The notes beneath the pieces are model-generated. The model worked only from the letters and a program-made list of their open reading frames with translations. It made no database searches and was not told where the DNA came from. Made by a program: the position numbers and the translations under genes. From Puniceicoccaceae bacterium (GTDB taxonomy: Bacteria > Verrucomicrobiota > Verrucomicrobiia > Opitutales > Coraliomargaritaceae): a stretch of DNA of 64,000 nucleotides. This document shows positions 9,638 to 20,436 of this stretch, in pieces. Positions within the stretch are counted from its first letter, which is position 1; every line of letters starts with the position of its first letter. The stretch spans positions 1 to 64,000 of the forward strand of contig CACIKF010000006.1 in assembly GCA_902587165.1 (NCBI GenBank), in the 5' to 3' direction.

Positions 9638-10762
9638 GTGTCCGAAATCCGCATAGAGCCTTTACCGGCCAACCCATTTACACCGTATGATCGTGAATCT
9701 CGTTGGGTGACCCTATTGGCTTTTTTGGCAACTCTTTTTGTGCACCTTGGCGTCATTCTAGTCGTTCCTGAGGAGCTTATGCCTCGGAATCAGTGTGAGA
9801 CTGATGAAGTGCAGAAGGAAGTAAAGGCCTATGAAATCAGTCTAGTTGATCCAGCGGAGGCGCGGTTCGTCGAGGCTAGTCCCGAGGCTCCTGAGAACGA
9901 GCCTGATCACAAGGATCAATACTCCTACCGAGCGCAACAGGCTGCTGATAATAGCCCATTTTCTGATGCCGAAAATAAGCCAAAAGTTGATGGCGAGGAA
10001 GATTCGCAGAAGATACTACAAGGTAGCCTAGAACAAGCACCGCCTCTTGAGCCAGGGGTTTACATGCCTGTCGCTCGTCCTGGCGAAGATGATGGCGTCC
10101 AAGGAGGTAAACTAGGCGTATCCAATGTACATGTGCTACCCCAACTTGCGAAGCCTTTGCCCGCGCCTAATTTCATTCAACAGGATCCTGCCTCTGCACT
10201 AGGACCCGGCAGTCGGGTGGACTTTGTGGGCGAAACACCCGAAGTCATCGAAGCCCCCGATCCAGATGCCCCGATTGATGTCTATCGTCCGCAGCCAACG
10301 CTTGAACAAACGCAAAAAGTCGGTGATGGTAAAGGTGGCTCAATCGAAGCGCAACCCGTTCCGCGGGCGAGACCAAGACTCGCACCTGAGCTCATCACAG
10401 GCCCACTTATGCGCTCGCATGGTTCTACTAGTCGCCGTGGGTCACTTGCGATTGACGCGACTTTTAGCGAGTTTGGCGAGTATGAACAGCAATTCTACGC
10501 CGCCGTTCAGACAGGGTGGTATCAAGAAATCGAGTTCTTCCAACCGATTGATACGTCAACACGCGTGCAAGTGCGCTTCACATTTTATGCGGATGGTCGC
10601 GTTGATAAGGTCAAAGCTGTGCAGACGAATGCCAGTGAAATAGCGACCTTCATTTGCGAGACTGCCATTACTAAGCGATCCCCGTTTCGCTCTTGGACCA
10701 AGGAGATGGTCCATGTTTTTGGACAGCAGCGGACGCTAGATGTGGTTTTTCATTATCGATGA
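9638..10762 (+). CDS. TonB-like energy-transducer protein
   Basis: A 374-residue inner-membrane-anchored periplasmic protein starting at GTG. Residues about 24-44 form one transmembrane helix. Residues about 60-270 are low-complexity, rich in Pro, Glu, Ala and Asp, as in the periplasm-spanning region of TonB or TolA. The last 90 residues form a compact alpha/beta domain with RVQVRFTFYADGRVDKV, resembling the TonB C-terminal fold. In the usual scheme it would couple the proton motive force to an outer-membrane receptor. No ExbB/ExbD or receptor gene is adjacent. TolA-like identity is an alternative. No in-frame ATG precedes the membrane helix, which supports the GTG start. Confidence 0.65.
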   Translation: MSEIRIEPLPANPFTPYDRESRWVTLLAFLATLFVHLGVILVVPEELMPRNQCETDEVQKEVKAYEISLVDPAEARFVEASPEAPENEPDHKDQYSYRAQQAADNSPFSDAENKPKVDGEEDSQKILQGSLEQAPPLEPGVYMPVARPGEDDGVQGGKLGVSNVHVLPQLAKPLPAPNFIQQDPASALGPGSRVDFVGETPEVIEAPDPDAPIDVYRPQPTLEQTQKVGDGKGGSIEAQPVPRARPRLAPELITGPLMRSHGSTSRRGSLAIDATFSEFGEYEQQFYAAVQTGWYQEIEFFQPIDTSTRVQVRFTFYADGRVDKVKAVQTNASEIATFICETAITKRSPFRSWTKEMVHVFGQQRTLDVVFHYR

Positions 10763-10868
10763 GTGCGCGAGTGGTTACAGGAGTTAAAGTAGCCGTATAC
10801 TTTCGATTTATAGGATTATGTATTGAGGCTCTCGTTTAAAGATCAATCATATCGACTGAAATTAGGAA

Positions 10869-11705
10869 ATGGTAGACTTTGAAGATACATCGATCGATCA
10901 CTTGCCTCTGAATAGGGGAGTGCATCTACTTTCACACAACGAAGATGGACTAGTTGCTTTGGAAAAGCCAGCTGGCGCACTCTCACATCCAAGTGCAGAG
11001 GGAGAAAGTCGGCGCTCCTTACTTATGTCTGACTATGATTTAAAGAAAGAATGTTATCGGTGGATAGACGGTGCTGGTAAGACACGCCGAGCCTGGCTCA
11101 TCAATCGCTTAGATTCACCAACTTCGGGAGTTATATTGCTTGGGCTGAACAAGGGGATTAGTCAAACGATCAAGAAAGAATTTGCGACGCATCGAGTGTC
11201 GAAAATTTATTACGCGCTTGTGCGTGGCGTACCCAAGGCACCTGCAGGTGCGTGGGCGGATAATCTGAAGAAAGATGTGCGTCAGGGTAATCGCCGCATT
11301 AAGCAAGGGCAGATCGTCCCCGTTAAGGCTCGTTATCAAACAATCAAGTCGCCTACTGGAGGTTTTCCCATTACACTGATGAAGTTGATGCCCGTAACTG
11401 GTCGCACGCATCAGTTGCGAGTTCAGTGTAAAAAGCATAATTTACCGATTGTGGGCGATCGCACCTATGGGAGCTTTAGTTTTAATAAGGAAGTGGCGAT
11501 GCGGACCGAGATAAGGCGGATGATGCTCCATTCTGCTGAGACGATTGTGAATTACAGCTTTGAGGGTAAGGTATGTCAATTTACGGCCAAGTCTGATTTG
11601 CCAAAAGATTTCCAAAATGTATTGGATTACAGACCTGGGTTCAAACGAGCAGAGCTCAAGCAAACACCTAGCCCTACACTCGCGAGGCGGCGTTTTAAGT
11701 CTTAG
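10869..11705 (+). CDS. RluA-family RNA pseudouridine synthase
   Basis: A 278-residue enzyme that isomerises uridine to pseudouridine in rRNA or tRNA. Motif I (LEKPAGALSHPS), motif II with the catalytic aspartate (INRLDSPTSGVILLG, normally HRLDxxTSG) and motif III (PVTGRTHQLRVQCKKHNLPIVGDRTYG) occur in family order. No N-terminal S4 domain is present, so it resembles the short RluA/RluC-like branch. The His of motif II is replaced by Asn, a tolerated variation. The target base cannot be assigned. The ATG at 10869 follows AGGA at very short spacing. Confidence 0.88.
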   Translation: MVDFEDTSIDHLPLNRGVHLLSHNEDGLVALEKPAGALSHPSAEGESRRSLLMSDYDLKKECYRWIDGAGKTRRAWLINRLDSPTSGVILLGLNKGISQTIKKEFATHRVSKIYYALVRGVPKAPAGAWADNLKKDVRQGNRRIKQGQIVPVKARYQTIKSPTGGFPITLMKLMPVTGRTHQLRVQCKKHNLPIVGDRTYGSFSFNKEVAMRTEIRRMMLHSAETIVNYSFEGKVCQFTAKSDLPKDFQNVLDYRPGFKRAELKQTPSPTLARRRFKS

Positions 11706-11808
11706 TTGTTAAATTGTATGAGCGCGGCTTTCATTTTTTAACGAGGATTGATCACAGACTCAACAGGCTGTGACTTGCATTGCGGGACAGAACTATAAAG
11801 TCATACAT

Positions 11809-11838
11809 AAAAGCCCTTCCGGTTTAATGGAAGGGCTT
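11809..11838 (-). terminator. Intrinsic terminator of ppdK
   Basis: A 10-bp perfect stem, AAGCCCTTCC (11811-11820) with GGAAGGGCTT (11829-11838), has an 8-base loop. On the minus strand it is followed by TTATGTATG, a modest T-run, 25 bases after the ppdK stop. It may also slow transcription arriving from the pseudouridine synthase gene. Confidence 0.75.
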
Positions 11839-11863
11839 CGTATTAAATGGAAGCTAGTTCAGG

Positions 11864-14614
11864 CTATTTCAGTGCTGATTGTGCAGCAGCTAAGCGTGCA
11901 ACTGGAACTCGAGGGGGCGAGCAACTGACGTAGTCGAGTCCAGCATTGTGGAAGAATTTAATAGAGGCTGGATCGCCACCGTGCTCGCCGCAAACGCCGA
12001 GCTTGAGATTATTCTTCGCGCTGCGACCCTTTTGGACGCCGATTTCAACGAGCTGACCAACACCCGCTGCATCAATCGATGCGAACGGATTTTGTGGAAG
12101 TATATCGAGATCCTTGTATTGGCCAAGGAACGATCCAGCGTCGTCTCGGCTCATGCCGAGACCAGTCTGGGTCAGGTCATTAGTGCCAAATGAGAAGAAC
12201 TCTGCAGTTTCAGCAATCTCATCTGCTGTCAAAGCACCACGAGGCACTTCGATCATTGTGCCAACGAGGTATTTGAACTTCACGCCTTTTTTCTCCATGA
12301 CTTCAGCAGCTACACGGTGAACCACTGAGACTTGATTCTTGAGCTCGTCAGCGAAACCGACGAGAGGAATCATAACTTCAGGGATTACCTTAATTGGCTT
12401 CTTTAGCTTATAGCAAGCTGCCGCTGCTTCGAAGATCGCACGTGCCTGCATCTCTGTGATTTCCGGATAGGAAATACCGAGACGGCAACCACGGTGACCA
12501 AGCATTGGGTTGGATTCGTGTAGTGCATGCACGCGTTTCGATATCACGTCGACTTTGACTCCGAGAGATTTAGCTAGCTCGCGTTTGGAAGAATCGTCGT
12601 GGGGAAGGAACTCGTGCAGAGGTGGATCAAGAAGGCGGACTGTGACGGGAAGACCACCCATTGCCTTGAATAGACCTGTGAAATCCTTGCGTTGGAATGG
12701 AAGAAGCTTCCTCAGCGCTGCCCGACGTTGTTTTTCGTCTGCGGCCAGAATCATCTGACGCATGAATGTGATACGATCACCTTCGAAGAACATGTGCTCT
12801 GTCCGGCAAAGTCCGATTCCTTGGGCGCCATAAGCAATTGCAGACTTAGCTTGGTCTGGAGAATCGGCATTGGTGCGAACTCTAAGCTTACGATGCTTGT
12901 CAGCCCACTTCATGACTTGGTTATACATCTGATAAGTATAGCTGTCCTGCGCCTTGAGCTTACCGTTGAGCACTTGGTCAACCTCGGATGGAGCGGTGGC
13001 CACTGCACCAGCGAAGATTTCACCAGTTGTGCCATCGATGGAAATATCGTCGCCGTTCTTGAATGTCTTTTTACCGATTTTAAGTGTTTCTTTGCCGTAG
13101 TTGATGGCAACTTCAGCAGCGCCACAAACACAGACCTTGTTCATCTGACGAGCAACGAGTGCGGCGTGAGAAGAAACACCACCACGGGATGTCAGGATAC
13201 CTTCAGCTGCGATCATTCCACGTAAATCTTCCGGTGTGGTTTCAACGCGGCAGAGAATCGCACGGCCACCTTTCGCAGCAACCTTTTCAGCTTCAGGAGC
13301 TGTAAAGCAGATCTTACCGGACGCAGCACCAGGGCCCGCAGGAAGACCTGTAGTAAGTGTCTTGGCCTTCGCGACTGCAGCTGGGTCGAAGACCGCGACG
13401 AGTAGTGAAGATATAGAGTCTGCGGGGATCTTGAGAAGTGCTGTCTTTTGGTCGATCAGTTTTTCCTTAACAAGCTCAACAGCAATTCGAACGGCTGCGA
13501 GACCTGTGCGTTTACCATTACGAGTTTGTAGCATCCAGAGTTTGCCGTCTTCAACCGTGAACTCAAAGTCTTGCATGTCCTTAAAGTGCTTTTCGAGTTT
13601 CTTACGAACTGCCTCGAGATCAGCGTGTGCTTTAGGCATTTCCCTCTTCAGTTCAGCAATCGCGTTCGGTGTGCGGATACCCGCAACCACGTCTTCACCT
13701 TGGGCATTGATGAGGTATTCACCGTAGAATACTTTTTCACCGTTTGCAGGGTCTCGTGTGAAAGCAACACCAGTTGCACAATTATCACCCATATTACCGA
13801 AGACCATGGCCTGAACGTTAACAGCGGTACCCCAAGCAGCAGGGATGCCGTATTTTTGGCGGTAGAGTATTGCGCGCTCGTTCTGCCATGAGTTGAACAC
13901 GGCGCTTACAGAACCCCAGAGTTGCTCGTAAGCGTCTTGAGGGAAAGCGGTACCAGTGCGTTGTTTGATGACTGCCTTGTAGCGCTTAATGAGTTCCTTA
14001 AGGTCTTTTGCAGTGAGCTCGTTGTCTAGTTCAACACCTGCTTCTTTGCGTACTTTTTCAAGAATACCTTCGAACGGGCAGTGATCATTTTCATTAAGGG
14101 CTTGGACGCCCATGACAACATCGCCATACATTTGGATAAATCGGCGGTAGCAATCATATGCGAATGCTGCGTTGCCCGACTCTTTAGCGAGTGCCTTCAC
14201 GGTCTTATCGTTGAGACCAAGGTTAAGGATCGTGTCCATCATACCAGGCATCGACTCACGAGCACCGGAACGAACAGAAAGTAGAAGCGGGTTTTTGGCT
14301 GCACCGAGTTTTTTGCCGACCTCTTTTTCGATTTGAGCGACGGAAGCTTTAATTTCACTAGCAAGTGTTTTGGGATACTGGCGACCGTGGTCGTAGAAGT
14401 AGGTGCAGACATCAGTCGTGATTGTGAAACCAGGAGGGACGGGGAGGCCGATGCGGGCCATCTCTGCGAGATTGGCACCTTTACCGCCGAGTAGCTCTCG
14501 AAGTTTGGAGCTTCCGTCGGTCTTTTGACCAAAGTCGTAGCTGTATTTCACCGATTTTACGCTCTTGCGTTTGACGGCCTTTTTGGTGGCTTTTTTTGCT
14601 TTTTTAGCTGGCAT
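11864..14614 (-). CDS. ppdK: Pyruvate, phosphate dikinase with lysine-rich N-terminal tail
   Basis: A 916-residue enzyme interconverting pyruvate, ATP and phosphate with PEP, AMP and pyrophosphate. The nucleotide-binding domain ([20 protein letters not shown], then [18 protein letters not shown]), the phosphohistidine domain with catalytic His483 in [14 protein letters not shown], and the C-terminal PEP/pyruvate barrel ([33 protein letters not shown]) are all present. Residues 1-23 form an unusual basic tail ([14 protein letters not shown]) absent from typical PPDK and resembling histone H1-like tails; the normal N-terminus begins near residue 24 (YSYDFG). The protein is complete and monocistronic, facing tatC divergently. 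Confidence 0.96.
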   Translation of the reverse strand: MPAKKAKKATKKAVKRKSVKSVKYSYDFGQKTDGSSKLRELLGGKGANLAEMARIGLPVPPGFTITTDVCTYFYDHGRQYPKTLASEIKASVAQIEKEVGKKLGAAKNPLLLSVRSGARESMPGMMDTILNLGLNDKTVKALAKESGNAAFAYDCYRRFIQMYGDVVMGVQALNENDHCPFEGILEKVRKEAGVELDNELTAKDLKELIKRYKAVIKQRTGTAFPQDAYEQLWGSVSAVFNSWQNERAILYRQKYGIPAAWGTAVNVQAMVFGNMGDNCATGVAFTRDPANGEKVFYGEYLINAQGEDVVAGIRTPNAIAELKREMPKAHADLEAVRKKLEKHFKDMQDFEFTVEDGKLWMLQTRNGKRTGLAAVRIAVELVKEKLIDQKTALLKIPADSISSLLVAVFDPAAVAKAKTLTTGLPAGPGAASGKICFTAPEAEKVAAKGGRAILCRVETTPEDLRGMIAAEGILTSRGGVSSHAALVARQMNKVCVCGAAEVAINYGKETLKIGKKTFKNGDDISIDGTTGEIFAGAVATAPSEVDQVLNGKLKAQDSYTYQMYNQVMKWADKHRKLRVRTNADSPDQAKSAIAYGAQGIGLCRTEHMFFEGDRITFMRQMILAADEKQRRAALRKLLPFQRKDFTGLFKAMGGLPVTVRLLDPPLHEFLPHDDSSKRELAKSLGVKVDVISKRVHALHESNPMLGHRGCRLGISYPEITEMQARAIFEAAAACYKLKKPIKVIPEVMIPLVGFADELKNQVSVVHRVAAEVMEKKGVKFKYLVGTMIEVPRGALTADEIAETAEFFSFGTNDLTQTGLGMSRDDAGSFLGQYKDLDILPQNPFASIDAAGVGQLVEIGVQKGRSAKNNLKLGVCGEHGGDPASIKFFHNAGLDYVSCSPPRVPVARLAAAQSALK

Positions 14615-14845
14615 AAGATAACGATCTTTATTGTGGATCGAGTTGAGGTAATTCCGCTACCGAGAGCAGCGATATGTTAGAAAAGCTCGTAGAAAAGCCA
14701 ATTTATACTATCTGTCAATGGATTTGGCTGGTGGATTGTAAAGATTGTGGTGACCCAACTAGTGATAGTTAATTTAAAAAATATTTGCAATTTTTAGATT
14801 GGAGTTTGCCCGATCTGCTAAAAGGCGAGTAGGAGTTCAATTGAA

Positions 14846-15661
14846 ATGACGGATTATCGACGCGAAGATGACGAAGATGAAGAGCTTAAAGCCTCTGAAG
14901 GGGGAGGTATGAGCTTTCTTGAACACTTAGAAGACTTCCGCTGGACGGTAGGACGTAGTGTATTGGCCTTTATTACGGGTATTGTGCTGGCGACTTTATT
15001 TATTGGGGATATAGCTGATTTTCTAAAGTTACCGATTGTGACTGCTTATGGCTCGGCTGAGATGGCGGACGAGAACCTGATCACCTACCGGCCGATGGGA
15101 GTGATTTCAGTCTTCATTCAGATAGCATTTTTATCTGGCTTAACGCTTTCGATGCCCTTCGTACTTTATTTTTTGGCAGCCTTCGTAGCTCCAGGACTGA
15201 CTGACAAGGAGCGTAAAGTTGTAAGGCCCGCCTGCTTTGCAGCTTTCTTACTCTTTTTAACCGGCGTGTCCTTTGCATTTTTTGTTATTCTTCCGCTCAC
15301 CCTGTCGTTTTCAGTGCGACTGAATATGTTCTTCGATTTCGACCTCTTCTGGGCGGCTTCCGATTATTATAGCATGGTCGTCTGGTTTTCTTTGGCAACG
15401 GGCGCATTTTTTCAGTTTCCCCTAATAATCGTAATACTCGTCTATCTTGGCGTAATTCCTGTTCAGAGGCTTAAAGATATCCGTCGAGAAGTACTCGTTG
15501 GACTGATGGTATTTGCCGCATTTATGACCCCCGGTGGCGACTTTGTGTCGTTACCACTTATAACGGGTTTCATGTATGGTCTTTACGAGCTAGCCATCTG
15601 GGTGGGCACACGCGTGGAGAAGAAGCGCCAAGAAGTACTGGAGGAGTGGGATGATGAATAG
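14846..15661 (+). CDS. tatC: Twin-arginine translocase subunit TatC
   Basis: A 271-residue, six-helix inner-membrane protein that recognises Tat signal peptides and assembles with TatA/TatB to export folded proteins. Evidence: the [12 protein letters not shown] motif (the family's HLEELR) before helix 1, LIAPL-like first loop, the conserved [19 protein letters not shown] stretch, [15 protein letters not shown] and the final [16 protein letters not shown]. An acidic 25-residue N-terminal extension precedes the core. AGGAG lies ten bases before the ATG. tatA/tatB are not in the window. Confidence 0.94.
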   Translation: MTDYRREDDEDEELKASEGGGMSFLEHLEDFRWTVGRSVLAFITGIVLATLFIGDIADFLKLPIVTAYGSAEMADENLITYRPMGVISVFIQIAFLSGLTLSMPFVLYFLAAFVAPGLTDKERKVVRPACFAAFLLFLTGVSFAFFVILPLTLSFSVRLNMFFDFDLFWAASDYYSMVVWFSLATGAFFQFPLIIVILVYLGVIPVQRLKDIRREVLVGLMVFAAFMTPGGDFVSLPLITGFMYGLYELAIWVGTRVEKKRQEVLEEWDDE

Positions 15662-15850
15662 TGGAGGTTCGCGTTCTGCGTGACTACTGAGTGGATAGGT
15701 AGATTTTGTGCTAAATTGGCTTTATTCGAGTATGTAACTGCTTACTCTAATTAAGCTTTCGTTGGGGTGCCTTAGGGCAATAGAATTAACAAATTACCAG
15801 ATTGCGGGATGATCTCGTGGTCGCGAATAGACGGCGCGGAAAATTACCAA

Positions 15851-15878
15851 GAAAAAGGCCGTCTAGATCGGACGGCCT
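15851..15878 (-). terminator. Intrinsic terminator of the small membrane protein gene
   Basis: AGGCCGTC (15856-15863) pairs with GACGGCCT (15871-15878) across a 7-base loop. On the minus strand the stem is followed by TTTTTC. It lies 30 bases after the stop of the minus-strand small membrane protein gene and also faces the end of tatC. Confidence 0.85.
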
Positions 15879-15908
15879 ACTAATGAATGAGTGAAATCAA
15901 ATACCCGT

Positions 15909-16148
15909 TTACTTTTTTTGCTTTTTTTGGTCGAGCAGCACCAACATGAACATGTTGTATGCGAACCAGAACACTGTAGTGATTGGGACCGCAGTCAGAC
16001 AAGCTTGTCCCTGTGCGATTAAAGTGCTGGTCGAGAAGGTAAACGGGACAAGCAAAATTGACATCAATACGAATACTAAAAAGGTAAGAATTAGACCGAT
16101 GATGTGGTGCACAGGTGTGAGCAATTTTTGATAAGGAGTATTGTCCAT
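15909..16148 (-). CDS. Small two-helix membrane protein, unknown function
   Basis: A 79-residue protein with two hydrophobic segments (about residues 12-38 and 50-72) and a lysine/glutamine-rich C-terminus (DQKKQKK). It is not recognised as a characterised family. Support for it as a real gene comes from a good intrinsic terminator 30 bases downstream and a well-balanced membrane topology. It lies in the same orientation as tlyA and mscS but 196 bases away. Confidence 0.7.
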   Translation of the reverse strand: MDNTPYQKLLTPVHHIIGLILTFLVFVLMSILLVPFTFSTSTLIAQGQACLTAVPITTVFWFAYNMFMLVLLDQKKQKK

Positions 16149-16344
16149 ATAAGGTAAGGTAGAATTACTTGAGCGCGTCCTGTCAAAGCGAAAGTTCTCT
16201 TAAAAGCTTTTCTACTTAATTTTGAATCCCCATACGCATTTAACCTTTTTAATTATGATTTTGAGACTACTACATAGCGTCTTTTTCCAATGCCACCTAC
16301 AATGGAGCGGAAACTCAACTTTTGCCTTTTCAATTACTTACTTG

Positions 16345-17115
16345 CTATTGAGGCGGGCTTGTCTTGCCGCGCCTAAGACCGAGGAGAAACTCGCGGTTGC
16401 CGTCAGTACCTTTAATTGATGATTCCATCGTACCGAGCAACTCGGCGCATGGCAACTGCTCGAGAGCAAAGCCTTTTATCTGGGCAAGCACTCGATTATG
16501 AATTGCCTCGTCGCGGATGACACCACGCCCAGCGTCGACTTCGTGCTTTTCAGCTTCAAATTGAGGTTTGACAAGTGCAATTAAGTAGCCGTCGGCTTCA
16601 AGGAATTGCCAAACGGATGGCAATACTTTGGTCAATGAAATAAAGGATAAATCCATTACGATGCGAGGGTAGGCATCGCAGGGCAGGTCGCCTAACTGCA
16701 GGTGGCGGGCATTCGTCTTCTCGATATTAGTCACGCGTTTGTCTTGGATCAGCTTATTGTGCATCTGCGCGCGACCAACGTCCACGCAAGTTGCGTTGAC
16801 TGCTCCGCGTTGCAGACAGCAATCAGTAAAGCCGCCAGTCGAAGCACCCACATCGAGAATATGCGTCCCTTCCATTTTTATTTCAAAATGATCTAGGAAG
16901 CCTTCGAGCTTTTCACCACCACGACTTACGAAGCGGGGCGGCGACTGAACTGTGACTTTGCTGTCCGCGGGGAGGCTACGTCCGGGCTTGTCGAGCCGAT
17001 CGGTGCCAAGTTTGACCTTGCCTGCAAGGATCAGAGCTTTGGCTTGCGAGCGCGTGTCGGCTAATCCTCTAGCAACAAGAAGTTCGTCAAGGCGGGCTTT
17101 CTTAACAACTGCCAT
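16345..17115 (-). CDS. tlyA: TlyA-type rRNA 2'-O-methyltransferase (S4 + FtsJ domains)
   Basis: A 256-residue protein with an N-terminal S4 RNA-binding domain ([20 protein letters not shown], residues about 6-65) and a C-terminal Rossmann methyltransferase domain with SAM-binding motif [19 protein letters not shown] and the ribose-methylation motif around [10 protein letters not shown]. TlyA methylates 16S and/or 23S rRNA at 2'-O of cytidines; the family is also called hemolysin A from an old misassignment. It starts eight bases after the stop of the upstream mscS gene, so the two are likely cotranscribed. Confidence 0.92.
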   Translation of the reverse strand: MAVVKKARLDELLVARGLADTRSQAKALILAGKVKLGTDRLDKPGRSLPADSKVTVQSPPRFVSRGGEKLEGFLDHFEIKMEGTHILDVGASTGGFTDCCLQRGAVNATCVDVGRAQMHNKLIQDKRVTNIEKTNARHLQLGDLPCDAYPRIVMDLSFISLTKVLPSVWQFLEADGYLIALVKPQFEAEKHEVDAGRGVIRDEAIHNRVLAQIKGFALEQLPCAELLGTMESSIKGTDGNREFLLGLRRGKTSPPQ

Positions 17116-17122
17116 TATTTGT

Positions 17123-18394
17123 TTATTCTGGGTCGGGGTTATCTCGTTTCACATGGAGTATCTCGCCTGAGCGAATGTGGAGATCCCTTTGGGGGTAAGG
17201 GATCTCGATATCATTATCTTTGAAAGTATCCCAAACCTTAAGCAGCAATTCACTGCGAACGGCACCAACGCCGTTAGATGGATCTGCGATCCACATACGA
17301 AGCTCTAGATCTATAGAGCTGTCCCCAAAGCCAAGTAGTAAGCAGTTCGGTGCGGGAGAATCTAATACACGATTGGTAGAAGCTGCCACCGCAAGGATGA
17401 GTTGGATACAATGGTGGGGATCGGCTTTATAGGATACTCCGATAGGCACCCGCACCCGTACTAAGTCGTCTGTGAAAGACCAATTAATGACTTTTTGTGT
17501 AATAAGATCTTCATTCGGTATGAGGTGCTCTGTGCCATCGCGAGTGATGACTGAGGCGTAGCGAGCGCGTAAATTATTGATCCATCCATAGGTGCCCTCG
17601 ATTTCAATGACGTCGCCAGGCTTGATCGAATTATCCATAAGTAGGATGATGCCACTAACAAAGTTAGAAACTACTTTCTGGAGACCAAAGCCGAGGCCAA
17701 TGCCTATGGCACCACCTAGAAATGCGAAAGCAGATAGATCAATTCCGATGGATCCAATCGCTGTTACCACCGCGACTGTTATGAGTATAATTCGCACGAT
17801 CTTCGATATGAGCACTTTTAGTGAAGGACTCAAACGAGGGATTAGTTGGATCTGACTTTCAGCGATCCGAGCTAGTGCAAGGCCGATCCAGAGGGTCAGG
17901 GCGAAGGCGAGTATGCCGGCTAGAACTGTCCAAGCTGAGAATGAATGACTTCCCAATTTGAAACTTAACCCACTGAGTAAAGCGATGCTATCTTCGACTA
18001 ATGCAAGTCCAAAAAAACCACTTATTATGTAAGCCACAGCAGCAACTGGTTGTGCCCAAAAGCGTTTTTTTAATAAGCTGCTAGTCAGTCCAATCAGTAT
18101 CCATGCGCCTCCAATATATGTAAAAAAGCGTATGACTGGCACCTCTAATTTGATCAGAAATTTAAATGCTAAATAGATTATGAGTAGCGCGAACCATTGC
18201 GTAATGAAGCCAAGGTTTTGCTTAACCCATTCTTTGGGAGTAATGTTATCGGTATTCGAGACTTTGTATTTTTTTCCAAAGATACGAGTGCATAGCCAAA
18301 GGAGAATGATGACGATTAAAACTTCCCACAAATCGCTGTGATGAAAGCCTCCTTCGGGTACAAGTAAGTTACCCCAGTTTTGCATGAAATTCAT
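17123..18394 (-). CDS. MscS-family mechanosensitive channel
   Basis: A 423-residue inner-membrane channel that releases solutes on hypo-osmotic shock. About five membrane helices precede the pore-lining helix, recognised by the Ala/Gly-rich [20 protein letters not shown], then the beta domain with [16 protein letters not shown] and [13 protein letters not shown], and the C-terminal alpha/beta cage. I chose the ATG at 18394, preceded by AAGGAA at suitable spacing; the frame extends to a TTG at 18451 without obvious homology. It is longer than E. coli MscS, closer to the MscK/YbdG-like size class. It is followed closely by tlyA. Confidence 0.88.
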   Translation of the reverse strand: MNFMQNWGNLLVPEGGFHHSDLWEVLIVIILLWLCTRIFGKKYKVSNTDNITPKEWVKQNLGFITQWFALLIIYLAFKFLIKLEVPVIRFFTYIGGAWILIGLTSSLLKKRFWAQPVAAVAYIISGFFGLALVEDSIALLSGLSFKLGSHSFSAWTVLAGILAFALTLWIGLALARIAESQIQLIPRLSPSLKVLISKIVRIILITVAVVTAIGSIGIDLSAFAFLGGAIGIGLGFGLQKVVSNFVSGIILLMDNSIKPGDVIEIEGTYGWINNLRARYASVITRDGTEHLIPNEDLITQKVINWSFTDDLVRVRVPIGVSYKADPHHCIQLILAVAASTNRVLDSPAPNCLLLGFGDSSIDLELRMWIADPSNGVGAVRSELLLKVWDTFKDNDIEIPYPQRDLHIRSGEILHVKRDNPDPE

Positions 18395-18707
18395 TAATCT
18401 ATTAAGTTCCTTGTATCCAGTTCCGCAATCTTTTAGATGAAGTGCAAACAACCTTAACTTGTAAGCATGAAAACTTCTTCAATCTCTCTGAAAATTCTGA
18501 TACTAGCTTTTGCTGTAAATCAAGTATTCAAGCAAAAACCTGTCGCGTATTGAGCCGATTAAGTTTTTGTTGCATTGCAAATGTGGCGAATCTCACTTGT
18601 TAGATTTCAGAGCGCCTCACTGGCATAGCGCTCCACAAGCTTAGATGCCACGCCATCAATCTTCATGCATCATTTACTCCATAGATTTAATAGGTAAACA
18701 GTAGACT
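18395..18707. other. Intergenic region between mscS and rsmJ
   Basis: About 313 bases between two divergent genes. No RNA gene, repeat or strong hairpin seen; promoters for both genes are expected here. Confidence 0.5.
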
Positions 18708-19550
18708 TTGAAGGCCTCACTACTAGTCATCCTTTGCCCGACACAAAAGGTAAAAGCGCAGTTTCTCGCTGATCAATTTTCAATACCGATTATTGACGGA
18801 TCGCACCTAGCAATTGCTAAGCCGCGTGAGATCGAAGGTTTCGTGCGCTCCATCGTTAAACCAAATCATAGCGAAACGCGCTTTGTTTTTATGCTTTCTG
18901 ATTTAGGTCTTTCGCTCTCCCAAATCGCCGAAGATAATCTACTGAGCATTCGCGCCGACTTTTACAGTCCAACAGTAAACTACCGTCGTCAGAAAGGGGG
19001 AGGTAAAGGTCAAATGATTGCCAAGGCCATAGGCCTAAATTCTCCTACAGCACCACATGTATTAGATGCCACTGCAGGTCTCGGAGGCGACGCATTCGTG
19101 TTAGCCAGCTTGGGTTGTCCTGTCACTATGGTGGAACGCGTTCCCGAAGTGCACGCCTTGCTCGCCGACGGCCTTCGTGTCGCAGGTGCGTGGGGCAGCG
19201 CTAAGGACCAAACACTTATCGCAATACTCAAGAGAATGACACTTGTTGATTCTGATGCGGCTGAATACATGCAAACGCTTGAAGATACTAAGAAGCCTGA
19301 AGTCGTTTATCTCGACCCCATGTTTCCTTTACGCACTAAGAGTGCCCAAGTAAAAAAGGAAATGCACGTCTTCCACCAGTTAATCGGCAAAGATGTCGAC
19401 GCCGACTTACTTCTGCAAATAGCCCAAGAATGTGCGCAGAAACGTGTGGTCGTTAAGCGCCCTAGGATAGCACCATTTTTAGCAGGACATGAGCCTAATT
19501 ATACCTTGGAAGGAAGGAGCAATCGTTACGATGTTTACTTAAACCACTAG
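18708..19550 (+). CDS. rsmJ: 16S rRNA (guanine-N2)-methyltransferase RsmJ
   Basis: A 280-residue methyltransferase acting on G1516 of 16S rRNA. The core matches the YhiQ/RsmJ family: YRRQKGGGKGQMIAKAIG, SAM-binding VLDATAGLGGDAFVLASLG, VYLDPMFPLRTKSA, and C-terminal VVKRPRIAPFLAG. The frame is blocked by TAG at 18702 and the next ATG is about residue 103, inside the conserved core, so TTG at 18708 is the likely start. It stands alone and converges on the LysR gene. Confidence 0.9.
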   Translation: MKASLLVILCPTQKVKAQFLADQFSIPIIDGSHLAIAKPREIEGFVRSIVKPNHSETRFVFMLSDLGLSLSQIAEDNLLSIRADFYSPTVNYRRQKGGGKGQMIAKAIGLNSPTAPHVLDATAGLGGDAFVLASLGCPVTMVERVPEVHALLADGLRVAGAWGSAKDQTLIAILKRMTLVDSDAAEYMQTLEDTKKPEVVYLDPMFPLRTKSAQVKKEMHVFHQLIGKDVDADLLLQIAQECAQKRVVVKRPRIAPFLAGHEPNYTLEGRSNRYDVYLNH

Positions 19551-19560
19551 TGTAATCGAT

Positions 19561-20436
19561 TTATTTCTTTAGCAGTTTTTCCAAATATGGGTTTGGGTAG
19601 CGACGCGACGCGGTGATCGCGTAGAAGTTTTCGCGGATCTCAGGAATTTGGTAGAGCTCGATCAGGCGACCGTTCTTGAGTTCGTCTTGCACTACGACTG
19701 GTGGGACTATAGTGATGGCCTCAGTCTCGCGGGCTATTAGTCGAAGCATGGCCATGGCGTCTACTTCGGCTGCAATGAGTGGGCGAATGCCCTCGCGCTC
19801 CATGATTAGGTCGAAGCTTGCTCGAATATTACTTTCCAAGCTGGGTAGTATCATAGGAATATCTCTCAAATCATGCGGGAACTTAAACTTGCGGCGCTTT
19901 TTAAAAGAAGGCGGGGCAACGAGACTGACTGCTTGTTCGGCCAGTAGTTGGCAGTGTATGTTCGATTCGTTATCGCGTAGCACGGGATTGTTCGATAGCA
20001 CGAGGTCAACCGTGTGTGCCTTTAACTGGGTCATCAAATTTTGTAAACTACCAGAGTGTATCACAACTTCGAGGGCTTGGTCATCTAAGGCTTTCTTTAA
20101 AAAGCTGAGCTGAAAATTTTTAGAAAGTGTCGAAACAGCGCCCACACGGAATACATCACGGTATCGCTTTTTTTGGTTTTGAAGGGTGGCTAGCATTTCA
20201 TCACCCGTACGAAAGATCGTCTCTGCGTAATCGAGCACCATTTTACCTTCCTCCGTCAATGACAGTGTTTTGTGCTGGCGGTCAAAGAGGGCGCATTCGA
20301 GACTCTCTTCTAATTTTTTTAGCTGGATGCTCAGGGCCGACTGGGAAACATGAAGGCTTGTTGCCGCGCGAGTGAGAGTGCCTTCGCGAACAATTGCATG
20401 AAAATATCTTAGGTGATGGTAGTTGAGCTTATTCAT
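19561..20436 (-). CDS. NhaR-like LysR transcriptional regulator, divergent from dabB
   Basis: A 291-residue LysR-type regulator. Residues 1-60 form the winged helix-turn-helix (LNYHHLRYFHAIVREGTLTR, then HVSQSALSIQLKKLEE), with the NYHHL opening typical of the NhaR branch, whose members sense cations or pH. The periplasmic-binding-like effector domain follows. I chose the ATG at 20436; the 18 residues before it are low-complexity. It is divergent from dabB with 76 bases between start codons, the usual arrangement for a LysR protein controlling its neighbour. LysR genes are known beside DAB operons. Control of dabBA is inferred. Confidence 0.9.
   Translation of the reverse strand: MNKLNYHHLRYFHAIVREGTLTRAATSLHVSQSALSIQLKKLEESLECALFDRQHKTLSLTEEGKMVLDYAETIFRTGDEMLATLQNQKKRYRDVFRVGAVSTLSKNFQLSFLKKALDDQALEVVIHSGSLQNLMTQLKAHTVDLVLSNNPVLRDNESNIHCQLLAEQAVSLVAPPSFKKRRKFKFPHDLRDIPMILPSLESNIRASFDLIMEREGIRPLIAAEVDAMAMLRLIARETEAITIVPPVVVQDELKNGRLIELYQIPEIRENFYAITASRRYPNPYLEKLLKK

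Noticed and set aside
12692-13727. Long open frames on the plus strand opposite ppdK (177 and 163 codons)
   Set aside because: They are antisense to a strongly conserved enzyme, resemble no protein, and arise from its codon bias.
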